Positions 47,524 through 59,950 of a stretch of 64,000 bases of DNA are shown piece by piece. The notes under the pieces were generated by a model. It was given only the letters and a program-made list of their open reading frames with translations, made no database searches and was not told the DNA's origin. Numbering within the stretch: position 1 is the first letter of the stretch; each line of letters begins with the position of its first letter. The translations under genes and the position numbers were made by a program. The stretch comes from Liolophura sinensis. Its lineage: Eukaryota; Mollusca; Polyplacophora; Chitonida; Chitonidae. The stretch spans positions 25,938,628 to 26,002,627 of the forward strand of contig NC_088305.1 in assembly GCF_032854445.1 (NCBI RefSeq), given 5' to 3'.

Positions 47524-50500
47524 CCAAATTTCTGTGGCTCCGAGCCAGCATGTATGACATTTTAATATGTAACTACATGTGCATGTTAAAGGTAACACAC
47601 GAAGGAAAACCCATGCCACAAGCATGGACAAAGACACCAAACTGAAGTGGCGTAGTGGATAGATCGTCTGCATCTTAAAAGGTAGATCCAGAGTTGAATG
47701 CCAACTGGGTAATCGTGGTACTGGCCTGCTTGTGAGTTAGCACAAGATAACTGATTGTATAAACTGGTTGGTCCTGTGTCATTATAACGTGACAGCGTAC
47801 CTGGTGTCAGGGTGGGGTTCCAGTGAGGCAGCACCAAGACTATTTATGTACTGGCATTGATACAAGAGACACCATCTGGGTATAAAAGAAACTGTATTGA
47901 AATCGCCAATAATCCTCAAACAAACATTGCGTACTAGAGATTCCAACAAAGAGACAGCACTTGTGAATCCAGATGAAAGACAACGGTGCTTTTGAGTTCT
48001 ATCCGGCAAGTCCTTTAGAGTCTACAGCTAAGAGTTAAACAAGCACTCTGTCAACTAGCGATTTTGAGCATTTTCTTGGTATGAAAACAATGCAAATTGT
48101 CCAAAGTTTCTGTGTCGTAGAGGTCACTCTTGGCAAAAGGTGACAAAATGTCAGGCATTATTAAGCAGGGCTTTCTTCTCATGACGTCGTGACGTCAGTA
48201 AGATATCGCCTGGCATAAGTAGATTTTAACTGTGAGCGCAGATCAGCTCTGACAGGTTTCTTTAAAGCGTAGGTTAGCTGTGACAGGTTCTTTCTCACTG
48301 GTAGGAGAAGGAAAGCATCTACTCTCATTGGCCATGGGATGTTTGGGGCTCCTTTACTCCACTTAAAGGAGACAACCCCCCCCCCCCCAAAAAAAAAATG
48401 ATGACTAAATCAGATGAAAGAAAAAAGTTATTGAAAAATTGTTTGAACGGTGGGTATTTGGAACCCACCTGTTGGTATTTGTCGTAGTTGCATAATTATA
48501 ATGTTCTAAATAAGGACGTGATGCATGTCTAATAAATATATTTGAATGTAAATTTGTTATTTATTAATTTTGATAATATTTATGAATATATTAACAATAT
48601 AAACATGATTAAAATCCAGGTTGAACACGCTTGTCAGCTGAAAGAACAACTTTCTAGTGCAAATATATTTATCAAACATGAGTGACATCATCATTTATAA
48701 CATTATTACATAAAGACTATACATACCAAAAGGAGGTCCCACACACCATCCATACAAAAATTATTCTCTTTATCTCTCGAAAAAAAATTTGAAAAAAATA
48801 TTGAAGATCATGTTTACATCTGACATTTGACACTCTTTCGTCTGAACTTTAACATAATCGCTTAAGCAATATTAAGAACCGCATACAGCAACGGCACGGC
48901 GAGGACAGAAGGAACCGACAAACACTGTTAAACACAGTCGCTGGCTAAAGGACCCTTTGGCATTCCTTGTATTCTCGATTCCGTTTATATGTAAGGAAAA
49001 GTCCAACGCTTACACGAATTTCGTCAGAGCTTGACTCATTCTGAAAAACTCGTTTTACAGAAGGAACACTTACTACGATCCGGGATTCCCGCGTGTCACA
49101 AAGAACGGTAACCCACATCTACGGTTATGTCTTACATACCCAGATCAAGATGCTTTAAATTAACGATATCAATGAATTTACCCTTACCCCGCTGTTGTAA
49201 CCATACCTCGATATTGCTGGTCACTTATTTACCATCACTGAGCAGTTGTGAATTTAATCATGTGTATAAGCGAAGTAATGCTTTTAAATATCACTAAACA
49301 AAATAGCACCCAAGGATGTGCCAAACATGTAGAGCACAAATGATCGTGGTTAAAGAAACTCACGGAATGTTCCGAGTATAACAGGGATTATGTGGTCAAC
49401 GTCAACGCTTCCCCAATAAGAGTATAGACAAAGACCCGTGTCGTTGTAATGACTCCGATTTGTCGATGAACAATGGAAGCATTAACCCGATTTGCATTGA
49501 AAGAAAATATATGTGTGCAAACAGAAAGAGGGGAGCACTGAAACATTATATATCGCGTGTTACAATGGATATATAACGAAAGATATTGTGAATAAGCTTA
49601 TAAATGTGTTGTCAGAAATAGGAAGCAATGAGACCAAAGCAAACCATAGATGGTTTCCGTTGAAATGCTGGAGATGGCTCCATTTGTCCTTGGTGGGAAA
49701 GTGAGTGGTTTATCCCAGTAGTTGGACGTGACGTCGAAATGGTCGAGTCTACGGCATAGATTGGAGTGTCCATAAAGACGAACAATAACGCCACAAACTG
49801 ATAATAGACGGATAATTGATGAGACAAAGTTTTGTCGGAACTACTGCCTCCAAGATGTTGGGTAAAGTGAACAATATAATAAAAGCTACAGCATAGGTTT
49901 GCTCATAAACCCCAGATCGATTGGGGAGTCTTGAGCAGTTGGTATATTGATTTTCTCTGTAAGAGCCTTCAAACACAAAACAACGCAAGTAAAAGAAAAG
50001 AAAAACGGCTTTACCACGGCGGATGGTAAATATTTGAATACAAAAAATACAGAAGGAGAAGAATGGTTCCAAGCTTAAAGGATAGTGGCATTATCTGTTA
50101 ACATTCACCACAGCCGAGTGATAATTCCGGTGTCGAGGTGTAAAAAATATTGTACTGCAGACCGTGCTGGCGTCTCTCATCGAAACCGCGATCTTTTTGT
50201 GACTTGTGTGATCATATGTTTCAGATGATGTGAGACCAGGCAGACGAAGGAAACGATTTTAGACAAATGTGAGTTTATCCAATATACAGAAGATGACGAT
50301 GTTTACGATGCTTGTAGAAATGACTGAAGATATAATTGCCTGTGAAATGACTTCCTTTTACCAGCTCAAAGACTGACCATCTGTGTTTCCACGATTCAAC
50401 TGCATCCAGATCAAACCATACCTTGAGTTTGTTTCACGTCGGATTTCAAATTACCTTGGCACCTTTCCTCCAATCAAACATAATATTGGTATTTACATAT

Positions 50501-50566
50501 ATTCCTGTAACACGTGTGCTTTGACGGAAAGGTTATTATTTACAAAGAGAAACCTATTCTTTCAAG
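47524..50566 (+). other. Region between copy D and copy E
   Basis: 47590-47830 holds a SINE-like piece with a tRNA-like start (AGTGGCGTAGTGGATAGATC). 47830-49400 has nothing recognisable apart from a C/A homopolymer near 48380. From about 49420 the sequence is a diverged match to the A-D 5' flanks, so the copy E promoter probably lies there. Confidence 0.45.
49729..49736 (+). promoter_or_regulatory. TGACGTCG element upstream of copy E
   Basis: Same octamer after GGACG, in the block following ATGGCTCCATTTGTCCTTGG, about 830 bases before the ATG. Its presence in the outgroup copy suggests the element is ancestral. Confidence 0.3.
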
Positions 50567-50630
50567 ATGACGAGACTGTTTCTGTTGGCGACTACTCTCT
50601 TTTATGTATTCGCATGCTACATGGCCTTGG
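50567..50630 (+). CDS. Copy E exon 1: signal peptide
   Basis: The 64-nt exon has an ATG in the TCAAGATG context shared with copies A-D and a GTAAGT donor. The encoded leader is hydrophobic from residue 4 and ends near MALG. Confidence 0.8.
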
Positions 50631-53600
50631 GTAAGTCTTGTTTCTTACATTCTTTAGAAGTATTTCTGACTTCTGGGAAGAACTTGTGCTACGTGATGTC
50701 CAAGGACGTAAATGAAGATTAGATGGCTTCTTACAAGCAGCTTCTGTCTGAAGAAAAGACCACACTTTGTCTTGAGTAAAAGAAAAAATCACGTGTGTAA
50801 AAGAGTGGCTCAACAATTTGCCCATTTTGTCGAAATTGTTGCTATCTTTCTTCTGAAACTCGTGAGGCTATGTAGTTTAGCTATGCTTCCATTGGTTTTA
50901 TCTTCACAGAAAAGTTAGATTTTCGTTAGATGACCGTCTCTTCAAAAACTAATGCCTTTCAGTCATTGGGATACACGGGGCGCATGCTCAAACACTGTCC
51001 TTGATATACTATTTTAAAAATGTGCTGGTTTTTCAGTCTTAACTTTTTGGGGGTTTTTTTCTTATCTCATTTTAAACATGTCGGAACATTTTTGTTTCGT
51101 TTTGACGTTCTCACTAAGATATCAAACACTTCAACCGCCTCGTGTTTTCACCTTGTTCTTGCCACGATATGGCTGAGATATTGCCCATGTGGAGTGGCTC
51201 ATTCACCCACTCGCAGTGCCTGTGGGGCCTTGGTGACAATAAACATTCGACTACGCTTCAGTAGCCAAAAGAGCATTAGCCAAAAATTCTTGAGTTCGGC
51301 ATAATACAACAATCAAGTAAATAGATGAATAAATCCTCATTATTTCTTCTCAGTCGGTTGGCGCGCTAGCGCAGCGTAATGACCCAGGAGACTCACCAGT
51401 GCGGTCACTGTGAGTTCAAGTCCAGCTCATGCTGGCTTCCTCTCCGGCCATACGTGGGAAGGTCTGGCAGAAACCTGTGTTATTTCTTGTAACTTTTAAA
51501 ATATAAGTGACCCGTTGTTCCACAGCGTATTAAAGGTTTAACCAGGCCTAAATTTTAATACGGTACCAGTCTGGGCTTAGAAAAAAACAATCGTACTCTA
51601 GTCAAACCTAGCGAATTCGAGGATTATGTAAAATTGTCATTTGGAACAAGAACCCTTAATGGTTAAAACATGGAAAATTGCATCTTGCACTCCTAGGTTC
51701 CATTGTGGGCCTCGCTAACTATGTATGTATGGGTGTGATTTTAATCGTGAAATATTAAGGATTAAATGCTGTATAAATGGCGGAATAGCCTAACATAATA
51801 CTGTCTCTATTTCACTTTCGTGGAACTGTTTTTATGGGCAATATGACAGTCTAACTGGACACAGTGTACATGCACATGTATATATATCAATGTGTGGGAG
51901 GCTTTCATGGCCTAGTGGTTAGAGTGCTAGCGCAGCACAATGACCTAGGAGCCTTTCATCATTGCAGTCCCTTAAAGTCAGCTTATGCTGGCTGTAAGCC
52001 ATAAATCATTCACTGGGGCATAATGGAGTGTGTAGGGTGGGGTGGGTGTGCTCTAGAGTAAAGTAATTTCACGTGCAAACAGGCTACTATCGTAACCTTG
52101 ACTCTGCTTAGTGATACCCGAAACATCTAGAAACTGATCTTCAAGATTGTAGACATTGTGTCTTAATGGTAAACACGGGTAAACATTGTTGCGTGAGTTT
52201 AGAGGTTGAGTAAAACAGAGATGATCACGTTTGTCAATTCCGGTCGAAGGCAGATTGGTACATTGCTTCCGCTTGCTGCTGTCCCAAGTGGAGTGCATTG
52301 GCCACATTTGGACAGTCTAGCGAGACAAAACCCCCAACTGAGTAAACGCTGACAGCACAGCTCAAGTCTCTGATCAAAAAAACAAAGGTTACTGAACTCA
52401 AAAAAAAAATCAGTTAAAAAAAAGATACTGGCTTGTTCTGTAGGTGAACAACCAATTCCTGGACCATCCAATTAGTCAGTCAGTCAATCAAGCAGTGCAT
52501 CACTAAATGACTTAAGATATCATCTTTTCATTCTTTTGCTCCTTCTAGTCGAAGAATCGACGATCCAATGACAATTCGAATCGGAAGCTTGTTATTCAGT
52601 CATCAGTCAATATAATCAGGACACTGAAATGTGACCAATTTATTTCAGCTCTAGTTTGCCCAACTGCGGATCTTTTATAAAAAGGGGGGTTCCTAATAAA
52701 GTCTTTCTTTTTATATCTTATATCACCTGTTTTAAATTCTAAAAATTAAAACTTGTTCGGTAATGTCACTTCTTACCTTACCTATCTTATGACTAGCACG
52801 TCATACTAAACGTATCTATCTGATAACCAGCAGGTCATACGAAACATATTCATTTGATAACCAACACGTCATAGTAAACATATCTATCTCATAACCAGCA
52901 TGTCACTAAACACATTCGTCTGATAACCAACACGTCATACTAAACATATCTATCTCATAACCTCCACGTCATAACAAATACTAGTCTATCTATCTGATAG
53001 CCACAAAGTCATACTAAATATATCTATCCGATAACCAACACGTCACATTGAACATATCTATCTGACAACCAAAACGTCATATTAAACATATCTATCTGAC
53101 AACCAGCACATCATAATAAATATATTTATCTGATAACCAGAACGACATAATAAATATATCTATCTGATAACCAACAAGTCATAATAAATATATCTATGTG
53201 ATAACCAGCACGTCATACTAAGCACATCTATCTGATAACCAACACGTCATACTAAATATATCTATCTGAAAACCAACACGTCATAATAAATATATCTATC
53301 TGACCAAAACATCATAATAAATATATCTATGTGATAACCAACATGTCATACTAAGCACATCTATCTGATAACCAACACGTCCTACGTCATCGTTATCACT
53401 ACTCATAACCAACACATCACACTAACCATGTCTATCTGACAAACAGCACGGCATACTGAAACATATATATGCGATAACCAGGACGTCATACGAAACATAT
53501 TTGATAACCAGGACGTCATACGAAACATATCTGATAACCAGGACGTCATACGAAACATATCTGATAACCAGAACGTCATACTAATCATATCTATCTGATA

Positions 53601-56600
53601 ACCAGCACGTCGTGTTGAATATATTTATCCGATAACCAGCACGCCATACGAAAAATGCATATCTGATAACCCACACGTTATACTAAATATATTTATCTCA
53701 TAACCACCACGTCATACTAAATATTGCCTACAAGGAACACGTCATAAAAAATCAGTCTGTTTTCAAATCAATCAATTGATAAAACCATTTAGCGTTTGCT
53801 TATTTCAAATTTCCCGCCTCTCTTCAGACTGCCAGAATGTCCCTGGGGCCGAGTACACATATTACAGGCCGGAGACCGGAACGTGTTACTACGAATGGGC
53901 GGGTCAAGTCAGTTATGATCAGGCGAAAAACACGTGTATCGACAAGGGCCTTCACATGGTAAGGCTGGAAGGGTTGGATGAGCAACAATGGCTCGCTACG
54001 CAAACCAGTAAGATATTCTTATTGTAGATAACTTAAATGTGGTTAGGAGATTATTTCACACTTAATCATGTCGGGGTCATCATGCAGTTCCAAAATTAAT
54101 CTGATTTTCTGGCGCATCTATTTTGTATACATGTACATGTGCTAGATGATGGAAATCCGAACGGCCTGTTTGCGTCTGGTCCGTTTGCCTGATGTTGTGT
54201 TAGATATTACTCATTCATAAAAGTGGAAGTTTTATAGAATATTTGGTGTAAAATGCAAAATAAATGAAAAAAACAAATTCTAGTAAAAATATAAAATAAA
54301 ATAAAATAATGTAATGCAATACAATGCAATAATTTGTAATAATATATGTAATGATATAATATGTAATAATATAATATTATATAATACAATATGAAATAAT
54401 ATGTAATAATATAATATTATTTCCCCTTTACAGGTGTTCAGCACTGGCTCGGATTGTCAAAGGTGTCAGGGCGTTGGAAATGGATTCATTCCGGGCCATT
54501 AGTGGCGGACAACGACTCCAGATGGGATGCGGGTGGCACTGTAGGAAGCAGGGCGTACAAACTTTCCCCCACGAAATGGGCAAAAACCTGGCCCAGCTCG
54601 TCATACACCTTTATCTGCGAACTTGAACCCAGTAAGTCTACGAGGCGTCAAAACAATATCCATTTCTTGATATTTAAAATTTGAGGAATATAATTAATGA
54701 ATAATTTGGATTTAACGATTAAAATTTGATGCGCGTATATTAGAAAAGAAGTTTATTTAATCTTTGATCCATAGGGATATGAACATTGAAATCTAGGAAT
54801 TAAGAGGATGCTTAGATCAAAAGGATTTTTTGAAAGTATGTCTTGGACTCAAGGACAAATCTTTAATTTTCAAAGCATCGCTCCGTGATGCGGGTATGAC
54901 TCCGAGGGTATATCAGCAGTGCTGGTTATAGACGATACGTGTCACTATCGGTTTCTGGTCTCCGGGGTTTGTGCAACTTTGCGGCATCAGAGTGATCATA
55001 CATGCATTATGACTGCTATGCTACACACCGCGACCAGCATTGATCAGTATTTCTTCACGTGAGTGAAGTTAGCTATTCAACGGGGACAAGTCATTATTTC
55101 TACAAATTATATATTAGGCTATATCTCCTCTAATACTGCACATATAGACATCATACTTGGTTTATTAATGACACTTAATACGGGTTATCACGTCATGCTA
55201 ATAATTCCCAATTCTGACACAAGAGGGCGCTTCTGTGATTAGCAATCTCAATAGCAGTATATTAATGACACTTAATGCGGGCTATCACCTTATGTCAATC
55301 ATTTTCGATTCTGACTCAAGAGGGCACTTCGCGAATTGCAGTCTGAATCAGTCTGGCCCATATATGCATTAATACTTCACCTATAGACATCATACTTAGT
55401 CCATTAATGACACTTAATGTGGGCTATCACGTCATGCATATAACTGCCGATTCTGACGGCAGGGGGCGCTTCTGTGAATAGCATTCTGAATAGCAGGTTT
55501 ACCCATATATCCAGGCACCATACTTGGTACATTATTGACACGCAAAGCGGGCTCTCCTATGGGGGGGGGGGGGGGCTTCTGTGATTTGCAGTCTGAATAG
55601 CAGCCCTCCGATATTTCCATTATTGCTGCACATAAAGACATCATACTTGGTTTATTAATGACACTTAATACGGGTTATCACGTCATGCTAATAATTCCCA
55701 ATTCTGACACAAGAGGACGCTTCTGTGATTAGCAATCTCAATAGCAGTCTGAGAACTATCTCCATTAATGCTGCACATACAGACATCATACTTGGTACAT
55801 TAATGACACTTAATCCGGTCTATCACATGATGCCAAAAATGCCCGATTGTGACCCCAGGGACCGCTTCTGTGAATAGCAGCCCGGTCCATATTTACCTCA
55901 ACACTGCACGTACAAAGATGATACTCGATACATTATTGACACTTAAAGCATGTTATCACGTAATGCCAATTCACAAGTAATTACCGATTCTGACACCAGG
56001 GGGCGATTCCGCGAATTGCAGTCTGAATAGCGGTCTGGCCCATATATCCATTAATACTGCACCTACAGACATCATACCTGGTAACATTAATTACACTTCA
56101 TGCGGGCTATCACGTGATGCGAGTAATTTCCGATTATGACACCAGGAGGCGCTGTTGTGAATAGCATCCTTAACAGCAGTCTGGCCCATGCCTCGACTAA
56201 TACTGCATCTACAGACATCATACTCGGTACAATAATGACACTTAATGCGGGTTATGAAATCATGCATATAATTTCCGATTTTGACAGCAAGGGGTGCTTC
56301 TGTGAATAGCCGTCTGAATAGCATTACGAGCCCTATCTCCATTAACACTGCACCTAAAGACATCATATTTGATAAAAGAATGACATGTATAGCGGGCTAT
56401 CACGTGATGCCAATAATTCCTGATTCTGGCAGCAGGGGGCGCTTATATGAATAGCAGTTTAGTGGTGTAAGCTATTCAGCGTGGTGTCACATACGACATA
56501 CTGATAAAGGGTTGAAATGATTTAAAGCTCAGTAAATAGTTGAATTAAAACCTCAGTTTGACATCATATGACAAGCCCGTTGATGGCGTATTGCACGACT

Positions 56601-59600
56601 TTTAAAGTAGGCTGTAATAACCAAATAAAATGTATGTGTGTCTGTAATATTATTTTCATATCAAATTATTTACTTTTTGTAGGAAATAAATGATTTGTAG
56701 GGTTTGTGAAGTGATGTTTGTGTATGAAGTCTGAGGTCTCTATGTCTATGGCGTAAAGCGCCAATGGCGGTTTATAGATAAGTTAACAGTTGGGCTACTA
56801 GTAGCTGCTGATTTTGACGCCACCTGGTGACGGATGTCAAGATTCTTGGCCCCAATTTTTAAAATTTGGAAAGTTGTGTTTAATTATCAGGTTTGAACAA
56901 TATGTATCTGTAACACATTGGTGACAGCAAGGGGCCAATTGGTTAAGTCATTAAAACCTGCAAATAGTTCTGTTAACAGCCTAGTTAACAACTTAGTCTG
57001 ACGTTAGCAGTCATTTGACGTCAAAACATTTCACGCCATTATGTATTGGTTAAGGCGTAAACGCCGGTTAAAAGATCCATTAACAGTTCTGTAAAGACTT
57101 CAACAGGACATCATCCTAAAGATTATTGGTAAAGGCGTTAAAGCTAGTTGACAGAAGAGTTCAGAAGAGTTGATATAAAAAGACTGTCTTCATTGGCGTC
57201 GGAAGTTGAGGATACTGACGTGTAACGAAATATATACTATTTTATCTGTAACACTGTTCATAATAAAAAAATATATTTTCTGTCAGGCAATAATGGCTTG
57301 TAGGGCTTTTCAAGTTGTATTCGGTACATAGGAAGATCTGCCAGAAACATGCGGAAGGTCGTTGGTTTCCCCCGGGCTCTGCCAGGTTTCTACCCACCAT
57401 GATGCTGGCCGCCGTCGTATTAGTGAAATATTCTTGAGTACTGCGTAAAACACCAATCAAATAAATAAATAAATAAATCAAGTTGTGTTCGCGTGTTCAC
57501 AATTCGGTAAACATTTCAGTGTGACCTGACAAATTAGGGTATATTAGTTCAGGCGTCACAGCGAATAATCAGTCAACAATTTAGTATGACGTCACCTAAC
57601 GTCGGACGTTAAAGATTTCTCAATGAATTTTTTTTAGATTGGCAAAGTGGTGTTAGAGAACGAATTAGAACCTGTGTGTATCTGTAACATATTATTGTTC
57701 AATTAAAATACACTTTCTATAGAATAAAAAATAATAGGTACCTTTTTAAATAGGTTACAAGGGGACAGAATTACTACTTGGCTCACAGTGGATATAGAGT
57801 TTCCTGGTTTAATTCACCTAGCCCTCATCACTCTTGAACAAATCTTGCATGCCTAATATTTATGTCAAGTCCGGTATAGCCAATGAGAAAATCGGGGATT
57901 CTAACACGAGGATATGGGTCAGATTGCTATTCAGACTGCTATTTACAGAAGCGCCCCCTAGTGTCTGAATCGAGAATTATTGACATCACGTGAGAGCCCG
58001 CATTAAGTGTCATTAATGTACCAAGTATGATGTCTGTAGGTTCAGTATTAATGGAGAAATGCACCAGACTGCTAATCAGACGGCTATTCACAGAAGCGTC
58101 TCCTGGTGTTAGAATCGAAAATTATTGGCATCACCTGATAGCCCGCATTAAGTGTCAACGATGTACCCAGTATGTATAATGTCTTCAGGTGCAATATTAA
58201 TGGACATACAGGCCAGACTGTTATTCAGACTGCTATTCACAGAAGCTTCCCCCTCCGTCAGAATACGGAATTATATGCATCACGGGATAGCCCGCATTAA
58301 GTGTCATTATTGTACTAAGTATGATGTCTGTGGGTGAAGTATTAATAGAGATATGGGTCAGACTGCTATTAAGAATGATATTCATAGAAGCGCCAGAATT
58401 GGGAATTATTGACATCACGTGATAGCCCGCCCTAAGCGTCATTAATGTACCAAATGTGATGTGAGTAGGTGCAGTAATAATGGAGATATAGCCCAATACT
58501 TAATTTATAGAAATAATGACTTGTCCCCGTTGACTCGCTAACCGCTAACCGCGAACCACGGTCAAAGTTATTCGTCAAGACATTGCCAACTACGTGTTGT
58601 TAATACAATTTAGGGGGAACTCCACTAACATCCGCAGATTGGTGATAAAAATAATATATTTTTTATCAAAAAGGTGCTGTCCGGTATTTGCTTTTCAAGC
58701 TTATCTGAACTACTCATGTGGAAGAGTGCATTTCTTCCTTGAGACTTTGTGATTCATTTTTTCTCAGTTTGACGTTGTTCTCTATTGGCAGCATCAGCAA
58801 TAACATCTACAGGGATTGCAACAACCACGACGGCAATAACCACGACGGCAATAACCACGACCGAAACAACCACGACAGGAACATCAGTTGCAACCCTCCC
58901 TGCTTCCCCGGCCAGGAGTAAGTAGCTATTTTTGCATAATTAACATAAGAATCCACCGTGGATGCTCTCATTCGATTGTCTCAATAACGTTTTGGTTTTC
59001 CCCTTGTAATCCCCTCCTTGATGTTGTCACTGGCTCTGTCTATCTCGCTGGATGCGACAGACACTTGGCTACGTACACTCAAAATTCGTATCCAGCAACC
59101 AATGGTTAAAGACCTGGAAGGTAACGGGATTTGTGAGACACAGCACGTGTTTACGTCACAAATATAGCTGACCAAACAGCAATCCGATCAGACAAATAAA
59201 TGAGTAAATAAATATTTTGGAAAGAACAGAAACAACTCACACATGACGCTTCCCAGTTCTGATTGGTTTTCCGCCGCTTGACCTGCAGGGAGACGTTTTC
59301 ATGTTTTTGTATGTAAACAAGTTTTGAAAACTTTGGTAATACATTCCCTTTGGGCGCAATTCATACGAAAGGAAGAGAATCACTGATGTTTTACTGATGT
59401 TGTTGTATTTGAAACGTTAAAGTTGTCCGCAACCAGACTTTGCTGAACGCTATGCCGTGTTTTGCAGAATAATGTGTGACTGAAGATCGTCCCAATGCTT
59501 TTTTGGTTAAACGAGCGGGCTTTCTTTCCACCCAGCGAGGGAAAACGGGTCATGCGCACTCGACACATCTGTCTTACACGTTTATCAGCGTCGAAACCGA

Positions 59601-59950
59601 CCATGCCAAGATCATGTTAAAACTGAAACCAGCAAACAACTAGGTGTTCTATATATCGACAATTTATTTATTTCTTTTTTGCTCTTGCAGACGGAACATC
59701 AAGTTCTGCATTTCGAGAGTTATACTTGCGCAAATTTACAGATGAATATCTTGGCACTTTACGGATCACCTGGCCTGTGAAGAGTATACTGGAATGCGGA
59801 GCAAAATGCATTAATGACACAAGTTGTAGAGGAGTCCGTGTCGTGTTACATCGAGGACTTTGTGCTCTACTGCGTCCTTCCCAAGTGAGGAGCACATGCC
59901 CTACAGATGCCGAGTGTTACCAAGTAGTCGCTTCGTCCAACCCTGTATAG
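50567..59950 (+). CDS. Copy E: diverged secreted C-type-lectin-like / Thr-rich linker / PAN-like protein (5 exons, 275 aa)
   Basis: Exon join: 50567-50630, 53828-54007, 54434-54631, 58792-58917, 59691-59950. All introns are GT-AG and phase 1, and the joined frame is open for 275 codons. The leader (MTRLFLLATTLFYVFACYMA) differs from copies A-D. The CTLD keeps four cysteines, YYEWAG, WLGLSK and FICE, and again has no EPN or QPD and no second loop disulfide. The linker is longer (42 residues) with repeated TTTAI-type blocks. The PAN-like domain lacks the first cysteine of the other copies and so has six. Exon 1 and 2 lengths equal those of A-D; exon 3 has one codon more. It lacks the intron 4 SINE shared by A-D, so it is the outgroup. 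Function is inferred as extracellular recognition. Confidence 0.85.
51358..51485 (+). mobile_element. SINE family 1 head fragment, copy E intron 1
   Basis: tRNA-like head (GCGCGCTAGCGCAGCGTAATG) and body start (GTGAGTTCAAGTCCAGCTCA). It ends abruptly after GGTCTGGCAGAAACC. Confidence 0.5.
51903..52010 (+). mobile_element. SINE family 1 head fragment 2, copy E intron 1
   Basis: Pol III A box TGGCCTAGTGG followed by TTAGAGTGCTAGCGCAGC. Truncated after the head. Confidence 0.45.
52786..53745 (+). repeat. Minisatellite in copy E intron 1
   Basis: Around 28 units of 27-36 bases with consensus ATCTATCTGATAACCAACAC then GTCATACTAAACAT. Units differ by AATAAAT/CTAAACAT variants and some lack the TATC block (53495-53580). 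The array ends about 80 bases before exon 2. Confidence 0.8.
53828..54007 (+). CDS. Copy E exon 2: N-terminal half of CTLD
   Basis: 180 nt, with a CTCTTCAG acceptor and GTAAGA donor. It encodes DCQNVPG, TCYYEWAG, AKNTC and LDEQQWLATQT. All three cysteines match copies A-D. Confidence 0.85.
54434..54631 (+). CDS. Copy E exon 3: C-terminal half of CTLD
   Basis: 198 nt, one codon longer than in A-C. The acceptor is TTTACAG and the donor GTAAGT. It encodes WLGLSK, WKWIHSG, a DSRWDAGG loop and FICELE. Confidence 0.85.
55110..56460 (+). repeat. Tandem array of about 147-bp units (left arm)
   Basis: About nine diverged units, judged from the spacing of the GACATCATAC motif (near 55144, 55384, 55637, 55783, 56068, 56214, 56358). 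One stretch (55627-55730) is nearly identical to 55140-55240, indicating a recent internal duplication. Confidence 0.7.
57338..57481 (+). mobile_element. SINE family 1 3' half inside the foldback-like element
   Basis: Runs from GCCAGAAACATGCGGAAGG to the AATAAATAAATAAAT tail. It lies in the unique middle of the 55068-58542 element. Confidence 0.55.
57915..58500 (-). repeat. Inverted tandem array of the same units (right arm)
   Basis: About four units in opposite orientation; marker GTATGATGTCTGTAGGT near 58025, 58173, 58320 and 58455. Confidence 0.7.
58792..58917 (+). CDS. Copy E exon 4: extended Thr-rich linker
   Basis: 126 nt after a CTATTGGCAG acceptor, with a GTAAGT donor. It contains a short in-frame repeat of ACCACGACGGCAATA, so the extra length over the 69-nt exon of A-D probably arose by local tandem duplication. 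Confidence 0.8.
59691..59950 (+). CDS. Copy E exon 5: PAN/apple-like domain and stop
   Basis: The 260-nt coding part follows a GCTCTTGCAG acceptor and ends with TAG at 59948-59950. It keeps ECGAKC, NDTSCRG and RGLCALL. The N-terminal Cys of A-D is replaced within a GTSSSAF stretch. Confidence 0.85.

Larger units (their letters stand above)
22479..47800. repeat. Segmental duplication, unit 2 (gypsy fragment, copy C, copy D)
   Basis: It matches unit 1 in order, orientation and intronic repeats. It is longer mainly because of the LINE in copy D intron 1. The right edge is not sharp; similarity to copy A's downstream flank fades near 47800. Confidence 0.7.
55068..58542. mobile_element. Foldback-like element with tandem-repeat inverted arms, copy E intron 3
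   Basis: The left end (55068-55110) and the reverse complement of the right end (58501-58542) share GTTAGC, then TCAACGGGGACAAGTCAT, then TATTTCTA. The inner left arm (to about 56460) is a tandem array of roughly 145-150-bp units (CTGCACCTACAGACATCATAC, TTAATGACACTTAATGCGGG, CAGGGGGCGCTTCTGTGAAT). The right arm (57915-58500) carries about four units of the same sequence in reverse orientation. The middle (56470-57900) is unique apart from a SINE. Long inverted arms made of tandem repeats are the hallmark of foldback elements; no transposase frame was seen. A Helentron or pearl-like bivalve element is the alternative. Confidence 0.6.

Noticed and set aside
48001-49400. Possible extra gene between copies D and E
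   Set aside because: No frame longer than about 75 codons, no exon of the lectin family and no motif were found; the longest frames overlap SINE-like or low-complexity sequence.
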